Part shown: positions 33,801 through 43,287 of the stretch, piece by piece
How positions within the stretch are numbered: position 1 is the first letter of the stretch
Layout: each line of letters starts with the position of its first letter
Source: Bradyrhizobium iriomotense
GTDB taxonomy: Bacteria; Pseudomonadota; Alphaproteobacteria; Rhizobiales; Xanthobacteraceae
Assembly: GCF_030160715.1 (NCBI RefSeq)
Contig: NZ_BSOW01000001.1
Span: 62,001 to 126,000 of the forward strand
Reading direction: 5' to 3'
DNA: 64,000 bases
Translations under genes and position numbers: made by a program
The notes under the pieces: generated by a model
The model's input: the letters and a program-made list of their open reading frames with translations, nothing else
Told to the model about the DNA's origin: nothing
Database searches by the model: none

Positions 33801-36800
33801 GCCGCGATCGCGCCGGGGTCGTCGGCGAGGACGCGTGCCTGCAGCTTGCGGACCCAGTACCAGAAGCCGGCCTGTTCCAGATGCGGGTCCTCCTCGAGGC
33901 GACGCTCAAATTGCGCCTCGTTGAACCCGGCCTCGTCGAAAGAGCCAAACTTTGTGGTGAGGCCGCGCAGGGTCCGGACCAGCTGGAGCTGCCCGGCAAT
34001 TCGATCGGCCGCCAGATCAGTGCCCGCCCGGCGCGCGAAATCGAGCCCGGCCTCGGCCTCACGCTGCACGTCCGCGAGTGGATCGCCGCAGGCGAGAAGA
34101 TGCGTCAAGAGATGATGACGGGTAAAGCTCGCGTAGTTGAGGTCGCCGACCTGCTGCGCGGCGTCGAAGGCCAGCCGAAGCCAGGGGCGGCCTGTCCTCA
34201 CATGCCGCGTCCAGCTCCCGAAGCCCAGATAGACGCGAGCCTTGAATCGATCGAGCCCCCGCCGTTCGACCAGGTCGAGGCCGAGTTGGGCGAAGCGGTA
34301 GCCGGCAGCATAATCGCCAAAGTCGGGGCCAAGCACGGTGCCAAGCACGATATAGGCGAGGCATGAGGCATCGGAATTGCCGTATTCCATGCTCAGATTG
34401 GCCATGCGTGCGATGATGAGACGGCGCAGGCTCTCGTCGATGTACCAGGCTGGCGAGACAAGGACCGTGAGAACGTCCATGGTTCCCCGCGCGACCGGAT
34501 CGGCCATCTGGGGCAGGTCGAGCAGGGCCTCGATCGGGCGTTCACCGATCTGATGCCACATCCGCTCATATTCCCGTCCGACTTCCTCCGATGTCGGATG
34601 CGCGGACCAGGCAATGCCGACGCGCCGCAGGTAGTCGAGGGCAATCTCGACGTCACGATCGCTTGGCTCCATGCGAAGCCGGGTGACGGCGGCGAGGTCG
34701 GGCAGGGTGGCCGCGCGGCTCGCTAGTTCGGCAAGTCGGTTTTTCGCCGTTGCCGGCTCGCCACCAAGGAACTCGCATTCGGCCCGCTGTAGCGCCAGGG
34801 CGAAGCCGAGCGTGTAACGCTGCTCCCAGCGATCCTCGGCAAGCATGGCCTCACCGGCGGCGAAGTGAGCGAGCGCCATGGCGAAGGCGGGCGCTGCCTT
34901 GGCGCGCCGGCCGGCCAACAGGTTCAGCTCCGCCACCTTCACGCGCTCCTCGGCCGCGGTGATCAAGGCCGCGCCGCGGTTGAGTTGGCTTACGATCTCG
35001 AAGACGTTTTCCTCGACTGCTTCCGGCGGGGTTCGCGCAGCGAACAGCCGGCCAATACGCAGATGGGCGGCGGCCCGTTCTGCCTCCGGGATCAGCGCGT
35101 AGGCCGCCTCCTGGAATCGATCGTGGACGAACCGATAGGCGTCGGCCTGTGGCTCCACGAACTCCTGTCGAACGGCGGGCCACAGGTCTGCATGGACCTG
35201 CTCGTCCGACGTCCCGAGGACGATCGAAAGCACCGCGACCTCGGCAGTATTTCCGAGACAGGCCATTTGCTGCAAGGCCGTGCGCGTTGCAACCGGCAGC
35301 CGGGTCAGCTTTCCGAGCATGAGGTCGATGACGTTGTCGGTGTATCGCTTGGCGTGGATGCGATCGAGATCCCAGGACCAGCGTGCCGCATCATGGTCGA
35401 ACGCGAGCAGCCCTTCTTCGACCAGTGAAAACATGAACTGGATGGCAAAGAAGGGATTGCCGCCGGTCTTATCATGCACGAGCTGCACCAGCGGCACGAC
35501 GCGCTTCGGTTCGCAGCGAAGCGCGTCCGCAAGCAACTCGCCGAGATGTCTGCGGCCGAGCGGCGCGAGCGTGATCTCCACGACCCGGCCACCCCGTGTC
35601 TTGATGGCTTCGCGCATGCGCATCACCGGATGAGCGGAATCCACCTCATTATCGCGGTAGGCGCCGATCAGCATCAGGTGCTTCAGATTCGACCGGGTCA
35701 ACAGATCCTCGAGCAGCTCGAACGTCGCCAGATCGAGCCATTGCAGATCATCGAGAAACAGCACCAGCGGATTTTCGGATCGGGCAAATACGCCGATGAA
35801 TTGCTCGAACGCGCGGTGAAAGCGGTTTTGCGCGTGCTGGAGCGGCAGCTCAGGGACAGGCGGTTGTTCACCGATGATAGCCTTCAGGTCCGGGATCAGG
35901 TCCACGACGAGCTGTCCGTTCGGACCGAGCGCGCTCAGGATGTCATGGCGCCACTCGCTCAGCTCGGCATCGCTCTTGCCCAGGAGGGGCCGAACGAGGC
36001 TCTGGAATGCCTTGGCGAGCGTCGCGTATGGGACGTCGCGCTTGTGCTGGTCGAACTTGCCCGATGCAAACAGCCCGCGCGAGGGCACCAGCACTTTGTG
36101 GAGCTCGTTGACGACAGAGGATTTGCCGATCCCGGAATATCCCGAGATCAGCGCCAATTCGGGCGCGCCGCTCTCGACGATGCGCTCGAACGAGGCGAGC
36201 AACATCTCGCGCTCGCGCGTTCTTCCGTACAGGTTCTCGGGCACGAGCAGCCGGTCGGGCGTGTCGTGCTGGCCCAGCGGGAAGTCGTCGATGCGGCGCC
36301 GAAGCTCCCACTCTGCAAGACAGTGCTGCAGATCCCTTTCGGCGCCGGCTGCAGTCTGGTAGCGCTCCTCGGCCATCTTGGCGAGCAACTTCATGATGAT
36401 CGCGGACACCGCGGCGGGGACGTTCGCGCATCGCTTGCTCGGCGGCTCCGGCTCTCTTGCGACGTGGCAGTGCACCCACTCCATCGGATCGGACGCCGTG
36501 AACGGAAGTGAGCCGGTGACCATCTGGTAAAGCGTGACGCCGAGTGAGTACAGGTCGCTCCGGGAGTCGATCGAGCGGTTCATGCGCCCGGTCTGCTCGG
36601 GCGACATGTAAGCGAATGTGCCGGCGATCGATTCGGGCGTGGCCGGGGCCTGCCGTTCGCGCGGTCGGCGCGAAGCAAAGCCGAAGCCGGTGAGGTGCAC
36701 GCTTCCGTTGCTGCGGTTCACCAGGACATTTGCTGGTTTGATATCCTTGTGCACCAGACCGCGCTGGTGGACCTTGCTCAGGGCCGCAGCGATCTGGATC

Positions 36801-37147
36801 GCCAGGCGCAGGAAACTCCCTGTCTCCATGGGAGCGTCCATCAGCCAGGTGAGCGGCTCGCCACCGAGATCTTCGAGGACAAGAATCGTGTGGCTGCGAT
36901 CCTGCACGAGCTCCAGCGGCTTGGCCGCCCAGCCGCTGTCCAGTTCGTCCTTCAGTGCAAATTCGTGCGTGAGGCGGTCAAGGCTTTGCGAGGTGGGATG
37001 TTCCGCCGCCGGGACAACGGCCAGCACAACCTGCCGTTTGCCGTCGATGCCTTCGCGGGAGGTTCGGCACAGGAGAATCCCTTCCTCGTCGCATAGAACC
37101 TGCGGACCGTGGGCCCAGCCAGCGCCCATAAACGATGAAAGGTTCAT
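30896..37147 (-). CDS. giant Ser/Thr kinase-AAA ATPase-GAF-PAS-histidine kinase-receiver protein
   Basis: About 2083 residues, read from the Met at 37147; the frame is open to 37303. Order: Ser/Thr kinase about 80-280 ([11 protein letters not shown] at 133-143; [10 protein letters not shown] at 181-190); AAA/ORC-type ATPase about 305-600 (Walker [10 protein letters not shown] at 336-344, Walker [13 protein letters not shown] at 461-472); a long helical, TPR-like region; GAF about 1300-1460; two PAS domains near 1470 and 1590; HisKA ([16 protein letters not shown], about 1710); HATPase_c; and a C-terminal receiver from about 1950 ([10 protein letters not shown], Asp in [10 protein letters not shown]). 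The kinase's DFG motif reads GFG (154-156), so the metal-binding Asp is missing. Cytoplasmic, no helix. Confidence 0.88.
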   Translation of the reverse strand: MNLSSFMGAGWAHGPQVLCDEEGILLCRTSREGIDGKRQVVLAVVPAAEHPTSQSLDRLTHEFALKDELDSGWAAKPLELVQDRSHTILVLEDLGGEPLTWLMDAPMETGSFLRLAIQIAAALSKVHQRGLVHKDIKPANVLVNRSNGSVHLTGFGFASRRPRERQAPATPESIAGTFAYMSPEQTGRMNRSIDSRSDLYSLGVTLYQMVTGSLPFTASDPMEWVHCHVAREPEPPSKRCANVPAAVSAIIMKLLAKMAEERYQTAAGAERDLQHCLAEWELRRRIDDFPLGQHDTPDRLLVPENLYGRTREREMLLASFERIVESGAPELALISGYSGIGKSSVVNELHKVLVPSRGLFASGKFDQHKRDVPYATLAKAFQSLVRPLLGKSDAELSEWRHDILSALGPNGQLVVDLIPDLKAIIGEQPPVPELPLQHAQNRFHRAFEQFIGVFARSENPLVLFLDDLQWLDLATFELLEDLLTRSNLKHLMLIGAYRDNEVDSAHPVMRMREAIKTRGGRVVEITLAPLGRRHLGELLADALRCEPKRVVPLVQLVHDKTGGNPFFAIQFMFSLVEEGLLAFDHDAARWSWDLDRIHAKRYTDNVIDLMLGKLTRLPVATRTALQQMACLGNTAEVAVLSIVLGTSDEQVHADLWPAVRQEFVEPQADAYRFVHDRFQEAAYALIPEAERAAAHLRIGRLFAARTPPEAVEENVFEIVSQLNRGAALITAAEERVKVAELNLLAGRRAKAAPAFAMALAHFAAGEAMLAEDRWEQRYTLGFALALQRAECEFLGGEPATAKNRLAELASRAATLPDLAAVTRLRMEPSDRDVEIALDYLRRVGIAWSAHPTSEEVGREYERMWHQIGERPIEALLDLPQMADPVARGTMDVLTVLVSPAWYIDESLRRLIIARMANLSMEYGNSDASCLAYIVLGTVLGPDFGDYAAGYRFAQLGLDLVERRGLDRFKARVYLGFGSWTRHVRTGRPWLRLAFDAAQQVGDLNYASFTRHHLLTHLLACGDPLADVQREAEAGLDFARRAGTDLAADRIAGQLQLVRTLRGLTTKFGSFDEAGFNEAQFERRLEEDPHLEQAGFWYWVRKLQARVLADDPGAIAAATKADQLLWTSKALFDRVEFHFYAALAQAALAQAALGEAVPDRGGALNLDALAVHHRQLQQWAEICPEDFADRAALVTAEIARIEGRELDAMRSYDRAIASARANGFPQNEAIANELAGRFYATRGFEKIAYAYLRDAHYGFLRWGADAKVRQLERLYPRLHVAEDTSSAGRPTVQQMDVTTVVKASQAVSSEIELPKLIEALMKIALQNAGADRGLLILSRHDDFRIEAEGQSRGDDFAVVMHQTPLSAPDCPEALVRYVIRSQKPLIVDDATRPDPLYGEGYVHRRHPRSILCLPLMKQAKLAGLLYLENTLTTHAFTPDRVAVLDLLAAQAAISLENTLLYRDLQEREARIRRLVDSNIIGILFWDGSGDISYANDAFLSMTGYSRQELVSGTISWKDITPSEYRNEDTQRIEHLRIRGQNAPREKEFVRKDGSRVPVLIGSASLAGSSDQCVSFVLDLTARKQAEEKYRLLMEQAHDAILVLDQKGLVIEANRTAGVMLGRPREQIVGVPFRSVLDPARAVEVDNLLAPGSAGLLQLRLDGPDGKGLDAELSAAHVSTGGHELVIVIGRDITHRLRLEQQLRQSQKMDAIGQLTGGVAHDFNNILTVVTGTIQILIDGLSDQPELVAIAHMIDEAATRGADLTRQLLAFARKQPLQPRDVDVNTLIVDTAKLLRPTLGEHVEIGSTLQADGWHALIDPSQLSTALINLAVNARDAMAGGGRISFGTTNVSFDVDNAGPEGILGDFVLVTVSDTGVGVPLSIRDKIFEPFFTTKELGKGTGLGLSMVYGFIKQSGGHIRIDSEERRGTTISLYLPRSARAAAFFDVAPKSELQRGTETILVVEDDELVRNYVVAQLKNFGYRTIAAANGPDALVLVNQGTAFDMLFTDVVMPGGMNGRELAEAVARLRPGLPVLYMSGYAEAAMMHDGRLDPGITLLSKPYRPADLARSIRQVLDSRARRDGSS

Positions 37148-37629
37148 ATCGGTAAACCATGCCGCAGCCGAGCCGAGTCCCGAGCCTGCGGGTGCTCGCC
37201 CGGTATTGCGCATCATCCCCCATAAAGCTGCCTCGATGCGGCAAGGCGCGCCGTTACCGAATCTCCGTTTCCCCGCGTGCGAAGTATGAGGGGTAGGACG
37301 CACGTATGAGGCGTGACACGACGGGGTGGGTCCCTCACGCCTTCATTCCGGCGCCTGGCTCGATTGGCTAGGCCCGGCGCCCGCAAATCGTATCATTTGC
37401 CCCAATCTCGTCAACGTGCCGCCTTCGCAAGGCAAGGCGAAGCACGTTCGAGCGGAAGGACGGATTGCCGCAGCCGGCATGCAGTGGAGGTCTGCTTCGA
37501 GCGTTGTGTCAACTTAGAGGGGAGCCCCCGGGCACGCGCCGGATGCCGAGGGCATTGCCAGCGACCGCCTGCACGAGATCTGTGGTAGCGGCGATGTGCA
37601 CGACAAATGCAGTCGAAGGTGAAACCTCG
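37148..37629. other. intergenic, about 480 bases, no supported gene
   Basis: The first 156 bases could be the 5' end of the giant kinase if an upstream Met is used. Beyond that, frames are shadow-like; a promoter for the leftward kinase should lie here but none is obvious. Confidence 0.35.
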
Positions 37630-38622
37630 TCATGCCACGCCGTGCGGCATGATGTGCTCCGCGTCGCCGCCGGCGTGCCAGACGTGGTCGAGTAACTCGA
37701 CGATCGGTTCGCCAAAATCCTCGTATTTCACCTCGATCGATCGCAGCCATGGTGCAATCCAGCGGTTGAGTGGGTTGCCATCGATGCCGACGAGCTTGCA
37801 ACGTTCCGGAATCACGATGCCGCTCTCGCGAGCAAAGCGATAGGCGCCGTAGGCGATCTGGTCGCTGACGCACATCAGTCCCTCGAGCCAGCCGTTGCGC
37901 GCAGCGAGCCGCCGGGCGGCCTCATAGCCGATCTCGAGGTGAGAACGGCCGGCGGCCTCGGCCGCCGGGATTTCTGTGACGCCCAGAGCGCGCATGCGGC
38001 CGCAGAATCCCTTGAGGCGATCCCGCGTGACGGAGGATCCCTGGGCGGGCGCCAGCACGCCGCAGCGTCGCAGCCCCGCGGACCACAGCATGTCGGCGGC
38101 GTCAGCACCCGCCTTGACGTTGTCGATGCCAACGAAGGCGCCGCGCCCGAACGGCGGGCGACGATTGACGAAGACCATCGGCGCGCCATCGGCGACGAAG
38201 TCCTTCAGCCCTGCGCTCGGCACGCTGGCGACCATGATGTAGCCGCGCACCACCTGCGAACGCATGGCGTTGAGATATTCGTCCTGCAGATCGGGGCGAT
38301 CGTGCGTGTCGCAGAGGATCATGACGTAACCGGCGGCGCGCAGCGCGGCTTCAGTCGATGCGGCGATGGCGGCCATCACGAGATTGTCCAGGTTGGGGGC
38401 GAGCATCGCGACGAGGCGGCTTTCGCGCCGGCGCAACGTCCGGCCGGCATGGTTGGGGTGGTAGCCCACGACGGCGATGGCCTTGCGGACGCGCTCGACG
38501 GTCTCGGCCGAGGCCCGGCGCGTCTCCCCGTTGACGATGCGCGAGACGGTAGCGATCGAAACCCCGGCGGCTGCGGCGACTGTCGCAAGTGAGGCGGGGG
38601 CGGAGCGTTGCTTGCTCGTCAT
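37630..38622 (-). CDS. LacI family transcriptional regulator
   Basis: A 330-residue repressor. The N-terminal helix-turn-helix is SLATVAAAAGVSIATVSRIV (about 10-29) followed by NGETRRAS; the hinge and periplasmic-binding-like core follow (LVAMLAPNLDNLVMAAIAAS). It is divergent from the importer/GH31 operon, with a 14-bp perfect palindrome in the intervening promoter, the classical arrangement of a local sugar-responsive repressor. Inducer probably an alpha-glucoside or its product. Start at 38622; a Met 20 codons up is possible. Confidence 0.9.
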   Translation of the reverse strand: MTSKQRSAPASLATVAAAAGVSIATVSRIVNGETRRASAETVERVRKAIAVVGYHPNHAGRTLRRRESRLVAMLAPNLDNLVMAAIAASTEAALRAAGYVMILCDTHDRPDLQDEYLNAMRSQVVRGYIMVASVPSAGLKDFVADGAPMVFVNRRPPFGRGAFVGIDNVKAGADAADMLWSAGLRRCGVLAPAQGSSVTRDRLKGFCGRMRALGVTEIPAAEAAGRSHLEIGYEAARRLAARNGWLEGLMCVSDQIAYGAYRFARESGIVIPERCKLVGIDGNPLNRWIAPWLRSIEVKYEDFGEPIVELLDHVWHAGGDAEHIMPHGVA

Positions 38623-38666
38623 GATTCGGCTCGGGTGTGATGCGCTGAAGTGGGAGAATACAGCGA

Positions 38667-38698
38667 TTGACAAGTTAGGCAAACGTTTGCCAAATTAC
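38667..38698 (+). promoter_or_regulatory. promoter with LacI-type palindromic operator
   Basis: TTGACA at 38667-38672 is a consensus -35; the AT-rich stretch around 38692-38698 is the likely -10. Between them sits GGCAAACGTTTGCC (38678-38691), a perfect palindrome with the central CG typical of LacI-family sites. Repressor bound here would block the polymerase. Confidence 0.75.
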
Positions 38699-38732
38699 GT
38701 CCAACAACTAAAACATCGCCGGGGAGGACGTA

Positions 38733-40031
38733 ATGAGAACTATTACCCGACGCGCCATGAGCGCCTTTGTGCTGGCGGCCTGCTTCTTGGCGGGCAGTTC
38801 GGGCGGTCGCGGCGCCGAAGCGCAGACAGTCCTGCGGATGACCTGGTACTCGGACGGCAACGAGGGCGAGGTGATGGCCGATCTGCTCCGCCGCTTCGAG
38901 GACAAGAACCGGGACATTCACGTTGTTCTGGACCAGGTGCCGTTCAAGGCCATCAACGAGAATCTGCCCGTGCAACTGGCTTCGGGGCAGGGGCCCGACA
39001 TCGCCCGCGTCAGCGACATGGGCGGCCTTGCCCGCCATATGCTGGATCTGCGCCCTTACTTGAAGAACGCCGACTACTGGGAAGCGAACTACGGTCCCTT
39101 CCTGCAATGGATGCGGGTGCCGGGCGACACGTCGTCGATCCCGGGCTTCATGACCCAGCTCACCGTGACCGGTCCTTTCGTCAACAAGACGCTGTTCGAG
39201 CAGGCGGGCGTCGCAATGCCGGGTCCGAAGTCGTCCTGGGAGGATTGGGCCAAGGCGGCAAAAGAGGTGGCGGACAAGGTCCAGGCGCCGTTTCCGATCG
39301 CGTTCGACCGCTCGGGTCACCGCTTTTTCGGATTGGCGATTTCGGAAGGCGCCGCCGTGTTCGATGGCAAGGGTCAGCCGGCGGTCGTCGACGACGGGTT
39401 CAAGCGCGCGGCCAAGCTGATCTATGACTGGCACAACAGCGGCGTGATGTCGAAGGAGTTGTGGGGTTCGGTGGCGGGGGCGACCTACCGCGGCGCCAAC
39501 GAGGAATTCAAGAACGCCCAGGTCGTCATGTATGAATCAGGTTCCTGGCAGATCAGCCAGTTCGACAAGACGATCGGAACGGCGTTTGACTGGGTGGCGG
39601 TGCCGACGCCGTGCGGGCCGGCGAACTGCTCCGGCATGCCGGGCGGTGCGGCGTTGGTCGGCATCAAGTCGACCAAGCACCCCGAGCAGGTGGCGCGCGT
39701 GCTCGACTACCTCGCGAGCGAGGACGTCATCGCCGAGTTCTATGCCCGCTCCCTGTTCGTGCCCGGCCATCTCGGTCTTGCCCGCAAAGGCCTCGACTAC
39801 AAGGATGCGTCGCCGGTTGCGAACGCGGCGCTCAAGGTCTTCAGCGACAGCGTGAACCAGCTCGCGCCAGCGGCCAACCAGTTGCAGGGTTATCCGGCCA
39901 GCCGCGTCATCCTCAATGCGGTGATCAGCCGGCTCGGCCAGGCCGTTGCCGGCGAGGTCACACTCGATGAGGCCTATAAGCGCATCTCGGGCGACGTCGA
40001 ACAGCAGCTCGCCGAGCGCAACAAGAAGTAG
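38733..40031 (+). CDS. sugar ABC transporter substrate-binding protein, family 1
   Basis: A 432-residue family 1 binding protein. Signal peptide with hydrophobic core AFVLAACFLAGSS, cleaved near GAEAQ; mature start VLRMTWYSDGNEGEVMADLL. Conserved carbohydrate-binding layout (QLASGQGPDIARVSDMGGLA; DLRPYLK). GGGGAGG lies six bases before the ATG. First gene of the LacI-controlled operon with two permeases, an ATPase and a GH31 enzyme; the ligand is likely an alpha-glucoside. Confidence 0.9.
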   Translation: MRTITRRAMSAFVLAACFLAGSSGGRGAEAQTVLRMTWYSDGNEGEVMADLLRRFEDKNRDIHVVLDQVPFKAINENLPVQLASGQGPDIARVSDMGGLARHMLDLRPYLKNADYWEANYGPFLQWMRVPGDTSSIPGFMTQLTVTGPFVNKTLFEQAGVAMPGPKSSWEDWAKAAKEVADKVQAPFPIAFDRSGHRFFGLAISEGAAVFDGKGQPAVVDDGFKRAAKLIYDWHNSGVMSKELWGSVAGATYRGANEEFKNAQVVMYESGSWQISQFDKTIGTAFDWVAVPTPCGPANCSGMPGGAALVGIKSTKHPEQVARVLDYLASEDVIAEFYARSLFVPGHLGLARKGLDYKDASPVANAALKVFSDSVNQLAPAANQLQGYPASRVILNAVISRLGQAVAGEVTLDEAYKRISGDVEQQLAERNKK

Positions 40032-40050
40032 GCGCCGGACGCGTGGCGGC

Positions 40051-41100
40051 ATGACCGATTTGCCAACTGGCATTGAACCGCAGGCCGCGCCGACGGCCTC
40101 GCTGCTCGCGCGTTTGCGCCGCGCGGGCGGGACGGCGTTCGGTGCGGTGCTCGGCGCCTTGCTGCGCCTCGTCGATCGTCCGATGCGCCTGTTGCAGCAG
40201 CTCGTCGGCGAGCGGCGGATGGCCTATGTGTTTCTGCTGCCGAACCTCGTTTTCTTCTCGTTGTTCGTGTTCGTCCCGCTTGCGATCGATCTGGTGTTTT
40301 CGTTCACGGGCGGGGAGTCGCTGTTTCCTTCGCAGCGCCCCTATGTCGGGACCGATCAGTACGCCTATCTGTTCGATTGCGGCTCCTTCTTCGATCCCGC
40401 TTCGTGCCGGGTCGATCATTTCTGGCGCGGCGTTGCGAATACGCTGCGTTTCACCATCTTCCAGCTCGTCTCCATGGTGACGTTTTCGCTCGTCACCGCG
40501 CTGGTCCTGAACATGCCGATCCGCGGCCGCGGCTTTTTTCGCGCGGTCTATTTCTTTCCGGTGCTGCTGTCACCGGTCGTGGTTGCGCTGGTGTGGAAAT
40601 GGATCCTGCAGCGCGACGGCCTCTTGAACGCCGGGCTCACCATGATCGGCGGGCAGAAGATCCTGTTCTTCGTGGATCCCGGCTGGGCGATGTTCTGGTC
40701 GGTCTTCGTCTCGGTCTGGGCGCATATGGGCTTCTACACGCTCATCCTGCTCGCGGGGTTGCAGGCCATTCCAGCCGATCTCTACGAAGCGGCGCAGATG
40801 GACGCGACGCCGCGCTGGCGTGTGCTCTGGCGGATCACGCTGCCGCTGCTCTGGCCGAACCTCATCGTGGTGATCGTGCTCGCGCTGATCCGCGGCGTGC
40901 AGACCTTCGATGAGGTGTTCGTGCTGACCGGCGGCGGACCAGGCACCGCAACCCTGATGATCGTGCAGTACATTTATGAAACGGCGTTTGCGAGCCAGGT
41001 GCAGAATTTCGGCCTCGCCGCGGCGGCGTCGATCGTGCTTGGCGTCGTGCTGTTTCTGCTCACGCTGGCGCAGTTGTCTCGCACCCGGAGCGCCTCATGA
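40051..41100 (+). CDS. sugar ABC transporter permease, MalF/UgpA type
   Basis: A 349-residue permease, about six helices (VFLLPNLVFFSLFVFVPLAI; MVTFSLVTALVLNMPI) after a roughly 60-residue cytoplasmic N-terminus. The EAA loop for ATPase docking reads LYEAAQMDATPRWRVLWRIT (about 245-264). The start at 40051 has only a weak ribosome site. Overlaps the second permease by four bases. Confidence 0.88.
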   Translation: MTDLPTGIEPQAAPTASLLARLRRAGGTAFGAVLGALLRLVDRPMRLLQQLVGERRMAYVFLLPNLVFFSLFVFVPLAIDLVFSFTGGESLFPSQRPYVGTDQYAYLFDCGSFFDPASCRVDHFWRGVANTLRFTIFQLVSMVTFSLVTALVLNMPIRGRGFFRAVYFFPVLLSPVVVALVWKWILQRDGLLNAGLTMIGGQKILFFVDPGWAMFWSVFVSVWAHMGFYTLILLAGLQAIPADLYEAAQMDATPRWRVLWRITLPLLWPNLIVVIVLALIRGVQTFDEVFVLTGGGPGTATLMIVQYIYETAFASQVQNFGLAAAASIVLGVVLFLLTLAQLSRTRSAS

Positions 41101-42146
41101 AGCCTATTCAGCTGCTGCGCGCCCGACGTCGGAGCGGGCACTGGCATTGGACTGACATCGCCGCCTATGCCTATCTGGGGCTTGGCGTCATCCTGATGTT
41201 CGGGCCTGTCGTGTGGCTGGTCCTGTCCTCGTTCAAGACCCAGGCGAGTCTCCTGGAATTTCCGCCCTCGCTGCTGCCGTTGTCCCAGCAGGAGGTCCGG
41301 ATCGCGGGCTTCCCGCAACCCCTGCCGCTTTTTGCAGCTACCCTCGACAATGGCGAGCGTCGCGAGCTCGCGCAAATCAGGCGCATCGGGTTGATCGCCC
41401 AGATGGTCGACCCGGCCGATCCCAAACAGCAATATCGCGTGGCAACGGCCAAGCTCGCGCCGGTCCGGCACCTGAGTTTCATGACCTCGAACTACACCGA
41501 GCCGCTCCAGAAATTCGCCTTCACGCGCTATTTGTGGAACTCGGTGTTCGTCACGATGATCGCAACACTGATCACGCTGCTCATCAATTCGATGGCAGCC
41601 TATGCTCTCTCCATCTACGAATTCAGAGGCAAGACCATCGCCATGCTGATGGTGATTGGCACCCTCATGATCCCGATCACCATTATTCTCGTGCCCGTCT
41701 ATCTCGTCGTCACGAAACTCGGCCTCGTCAATTCGCTCTGGGCGGTCATTCTTCCGGGCGCCGCGACGCCCACGGGCGTGTTCCTGTTACGACAATACAT
41801 GCTGACGCTGCCGCGAGACCTCATCGAGGCGGCGCGCATGGACAAGGCAAGCGAGTGGCAAATCTACTGGCGGATCGTCATGCCGCTGGCGGCACCGGCC
41901 CTGGCAGTGCTGGCCATCTTTTCCATCATGTGGCGGTGGAATGAGTTTCTATGGCCGCTCGCGGTGCTCACCAAGTCAGAATCCTTCACGCTGCAGATCG
42001 GTCTGAACGCCTTCCAGGGGGAGCTGCAGACCCAGTGGAATTATCTCCTGGCGATGACGGTGGTCTCGCTGATCCCGGTGGCTCTCGTCTTCGTCTTTCT
42101 GCAGCGCTTCATCGCCACCGGTATAGCCAATACGGGGATGAAATGA
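41097..42146 (+). CDS. sugar ABC transporter permease, MalG type with enlarged periplasmic loop
   Basis: A 349-residue permease, longer than usual MalG-type proteins (about 280-300). The extra length is a soluble insertion of about 90 residues after the first helix (from QASLLEFPPS to RHLSFMTSNYTEPLQ), similar to the periplasmic insert of MalG. EAA loop LIEAARMDKASEWQIYWRIV (about 242-261). Forms the channel with the preceding permease. Confidence 0.88.
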   Translation: MKPIQLLRARRRSGHWHWTDIAAYAYLGLGVILMFGPVVWLVLSSFKTQASLLEFPPSLLPLSQQEVRIAGFPQPLPLFAATLDNGERRELAQIRRIGLIAQMVDPADPKQQYRVATAKLAPVRHLSFMTSNYTEPLQKFAFTRYLWNSVFVTMIATLITLLINSMAAYALSIYEFRGKTIAMLMVIGTLMIPITIILVPVYLVVTKLGLVNSLWAVILPGAATPTGVFLLRQYMLTLPRDLIEAARMDKASEWQIYWRIVMPLAAPALAVLAIFSIMWRWNEFLWPLAVLTKSESFTLQIGLNAFQGELQTQWNYLLAMTVVSLIPVALVFVFLQRFIATGIANTGMK

Positions 42147-42162
42147 TGGCGAGGGAGTCGTC

Positions 42163-43236
42163 ATGGCTGGCCTGACTCTCAAGGGCGTCCGCAAGGCCTA
42201 CGGGACGATCGCCGTGATCCACGGCGTCGATCTTGCGATTGCGGACGGCGAATTCATCGTCTTCGTCGGCCCGTCCGGCTGCGGCAAGTCGACCTTGCTG
42301 CGCATCATCGCCGGGCTCGAGGACGTCACTGACGGCGAGATTGCCATCGATGGCCTCGACGTCACGCGCGTGCCGGCGTCGGACCGGGGACTCGCCATGG
42401 TATTTCAGTCCTACGCGCTCTATCCGCACATGACGGTCTACAAGAACATGGCCTTTGCGCTCGAGAACATGGGTCTTGCGCATACCGAGACCGATGGCCG
42501 GGTTCGGCGCGCGGCCAAGATGCTGCGCCTCACCGAGTATCTCGAGCGCAAGCCGAAGGCGCTGTCGGGCGGCCAGCGGCAGCGCGTGGCGATTGGTCGC
42601 GCGATCGTCCGCGATCCCAAGATATTCCTGCTCGACGAGCCGTTGTCCAATCTCGACGCCGAACTGCGCGTTGCCACCCGCAAGGAGCTCGCGGCGCTGC
42701 ATGCGGAGATCGGCGGCACCATGATCTACGTCACTCACGATCAGGTCGAGGCGATGACCATGGCGCACCGCATTGTCGTGCTGCGCGGCGGCCGCATCGA
42801 GCAGGTTGGCACGCCGCTCGACCTCTACAATCGGCCGGACAATCTCTTTGTTGCGGGCTTCATCGGCTCGCCGCGCATGAATCTGCTGCCGGTGCAGGTG
42901 ATTTCGCCAGGGCTGGTACGAGTCGGCGAGACCGGTGAACCGATCAAGGTAACGACGGGTTCGCTCGCTGTAGGCGCATCGGCCACGCTCGGCGTGCGGC
43001 CCGAGCATATCGCGCTCGCTGACGGCGCGGCCGATCTGACACTCACCATCGACCTCGTCGAGCAACTCGGCGGCGACACGTATTTCTATGCCAGCGCGCC
43101 CGGCCTGCCGCAGATCACGGTGCGGCAGAACGGTCAGGCGCTGCGGGGCCGCGGCGAGACTCTCCCGGTTCGTTTCGAGCCGGCCCACCTTCACCTGTTC
43201 GACGCCCAGGGCGCTGCCGTGCGGCCGGGCCGCTGA
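42163..43236 (+). CDS. sugar ABC transporter ATP-binding protein, UgpC/MsmK type
   Basis: A 357-residue ATPase. Walker A GPSGCGKSTLLR (about 38-49), signature LSGGQRQRVAIGR (about 135-147), Walker B IFLLDEPLSNLD and switch His in VTHDQVEAM; a regulatory OB-fold follows (LGVRPEHIAL near 277). Completes the importer. GGGAG lies before the ATG. GH31 follows after about 50 bases. Confidence 0.9.
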   Translation: MAGLTLKGVRKAYGTIAVIHGVDLAIADGEFIVFVGPSGCGKSTLLRIIAGLEDVTDGEIAIDGLDVTRVPASDRGLAMVFQSYALYPHMTVYKNMAFALENMGLAHTETDGRVRRAAKMLRLTEYLERKPKALSGGQRQRVAIGRAIVRDPKIFLLDEPLSNLDAELRVATRKELAALHAEIGGTMIYVTHDQVEAMTMAHRIVVLRGGRIEQVGTPLDLYNRPDNLFVAGFIGSPRMNLLPVQVISPGLVRVGETGEPIKVTTGSLAVGASATLGVRPEHIALADGAADLTLTIDLVEQLGGDTYFYASAPGLPQITVRQNGQALRGRGETLPVRFEPAHLHLFDAQGAAVRPGR

Positions 43237-43287
43237 ATCGCGATGGCAGGCGACGATAAAACAAGACCAATGATGGAGTGCTGAGAC

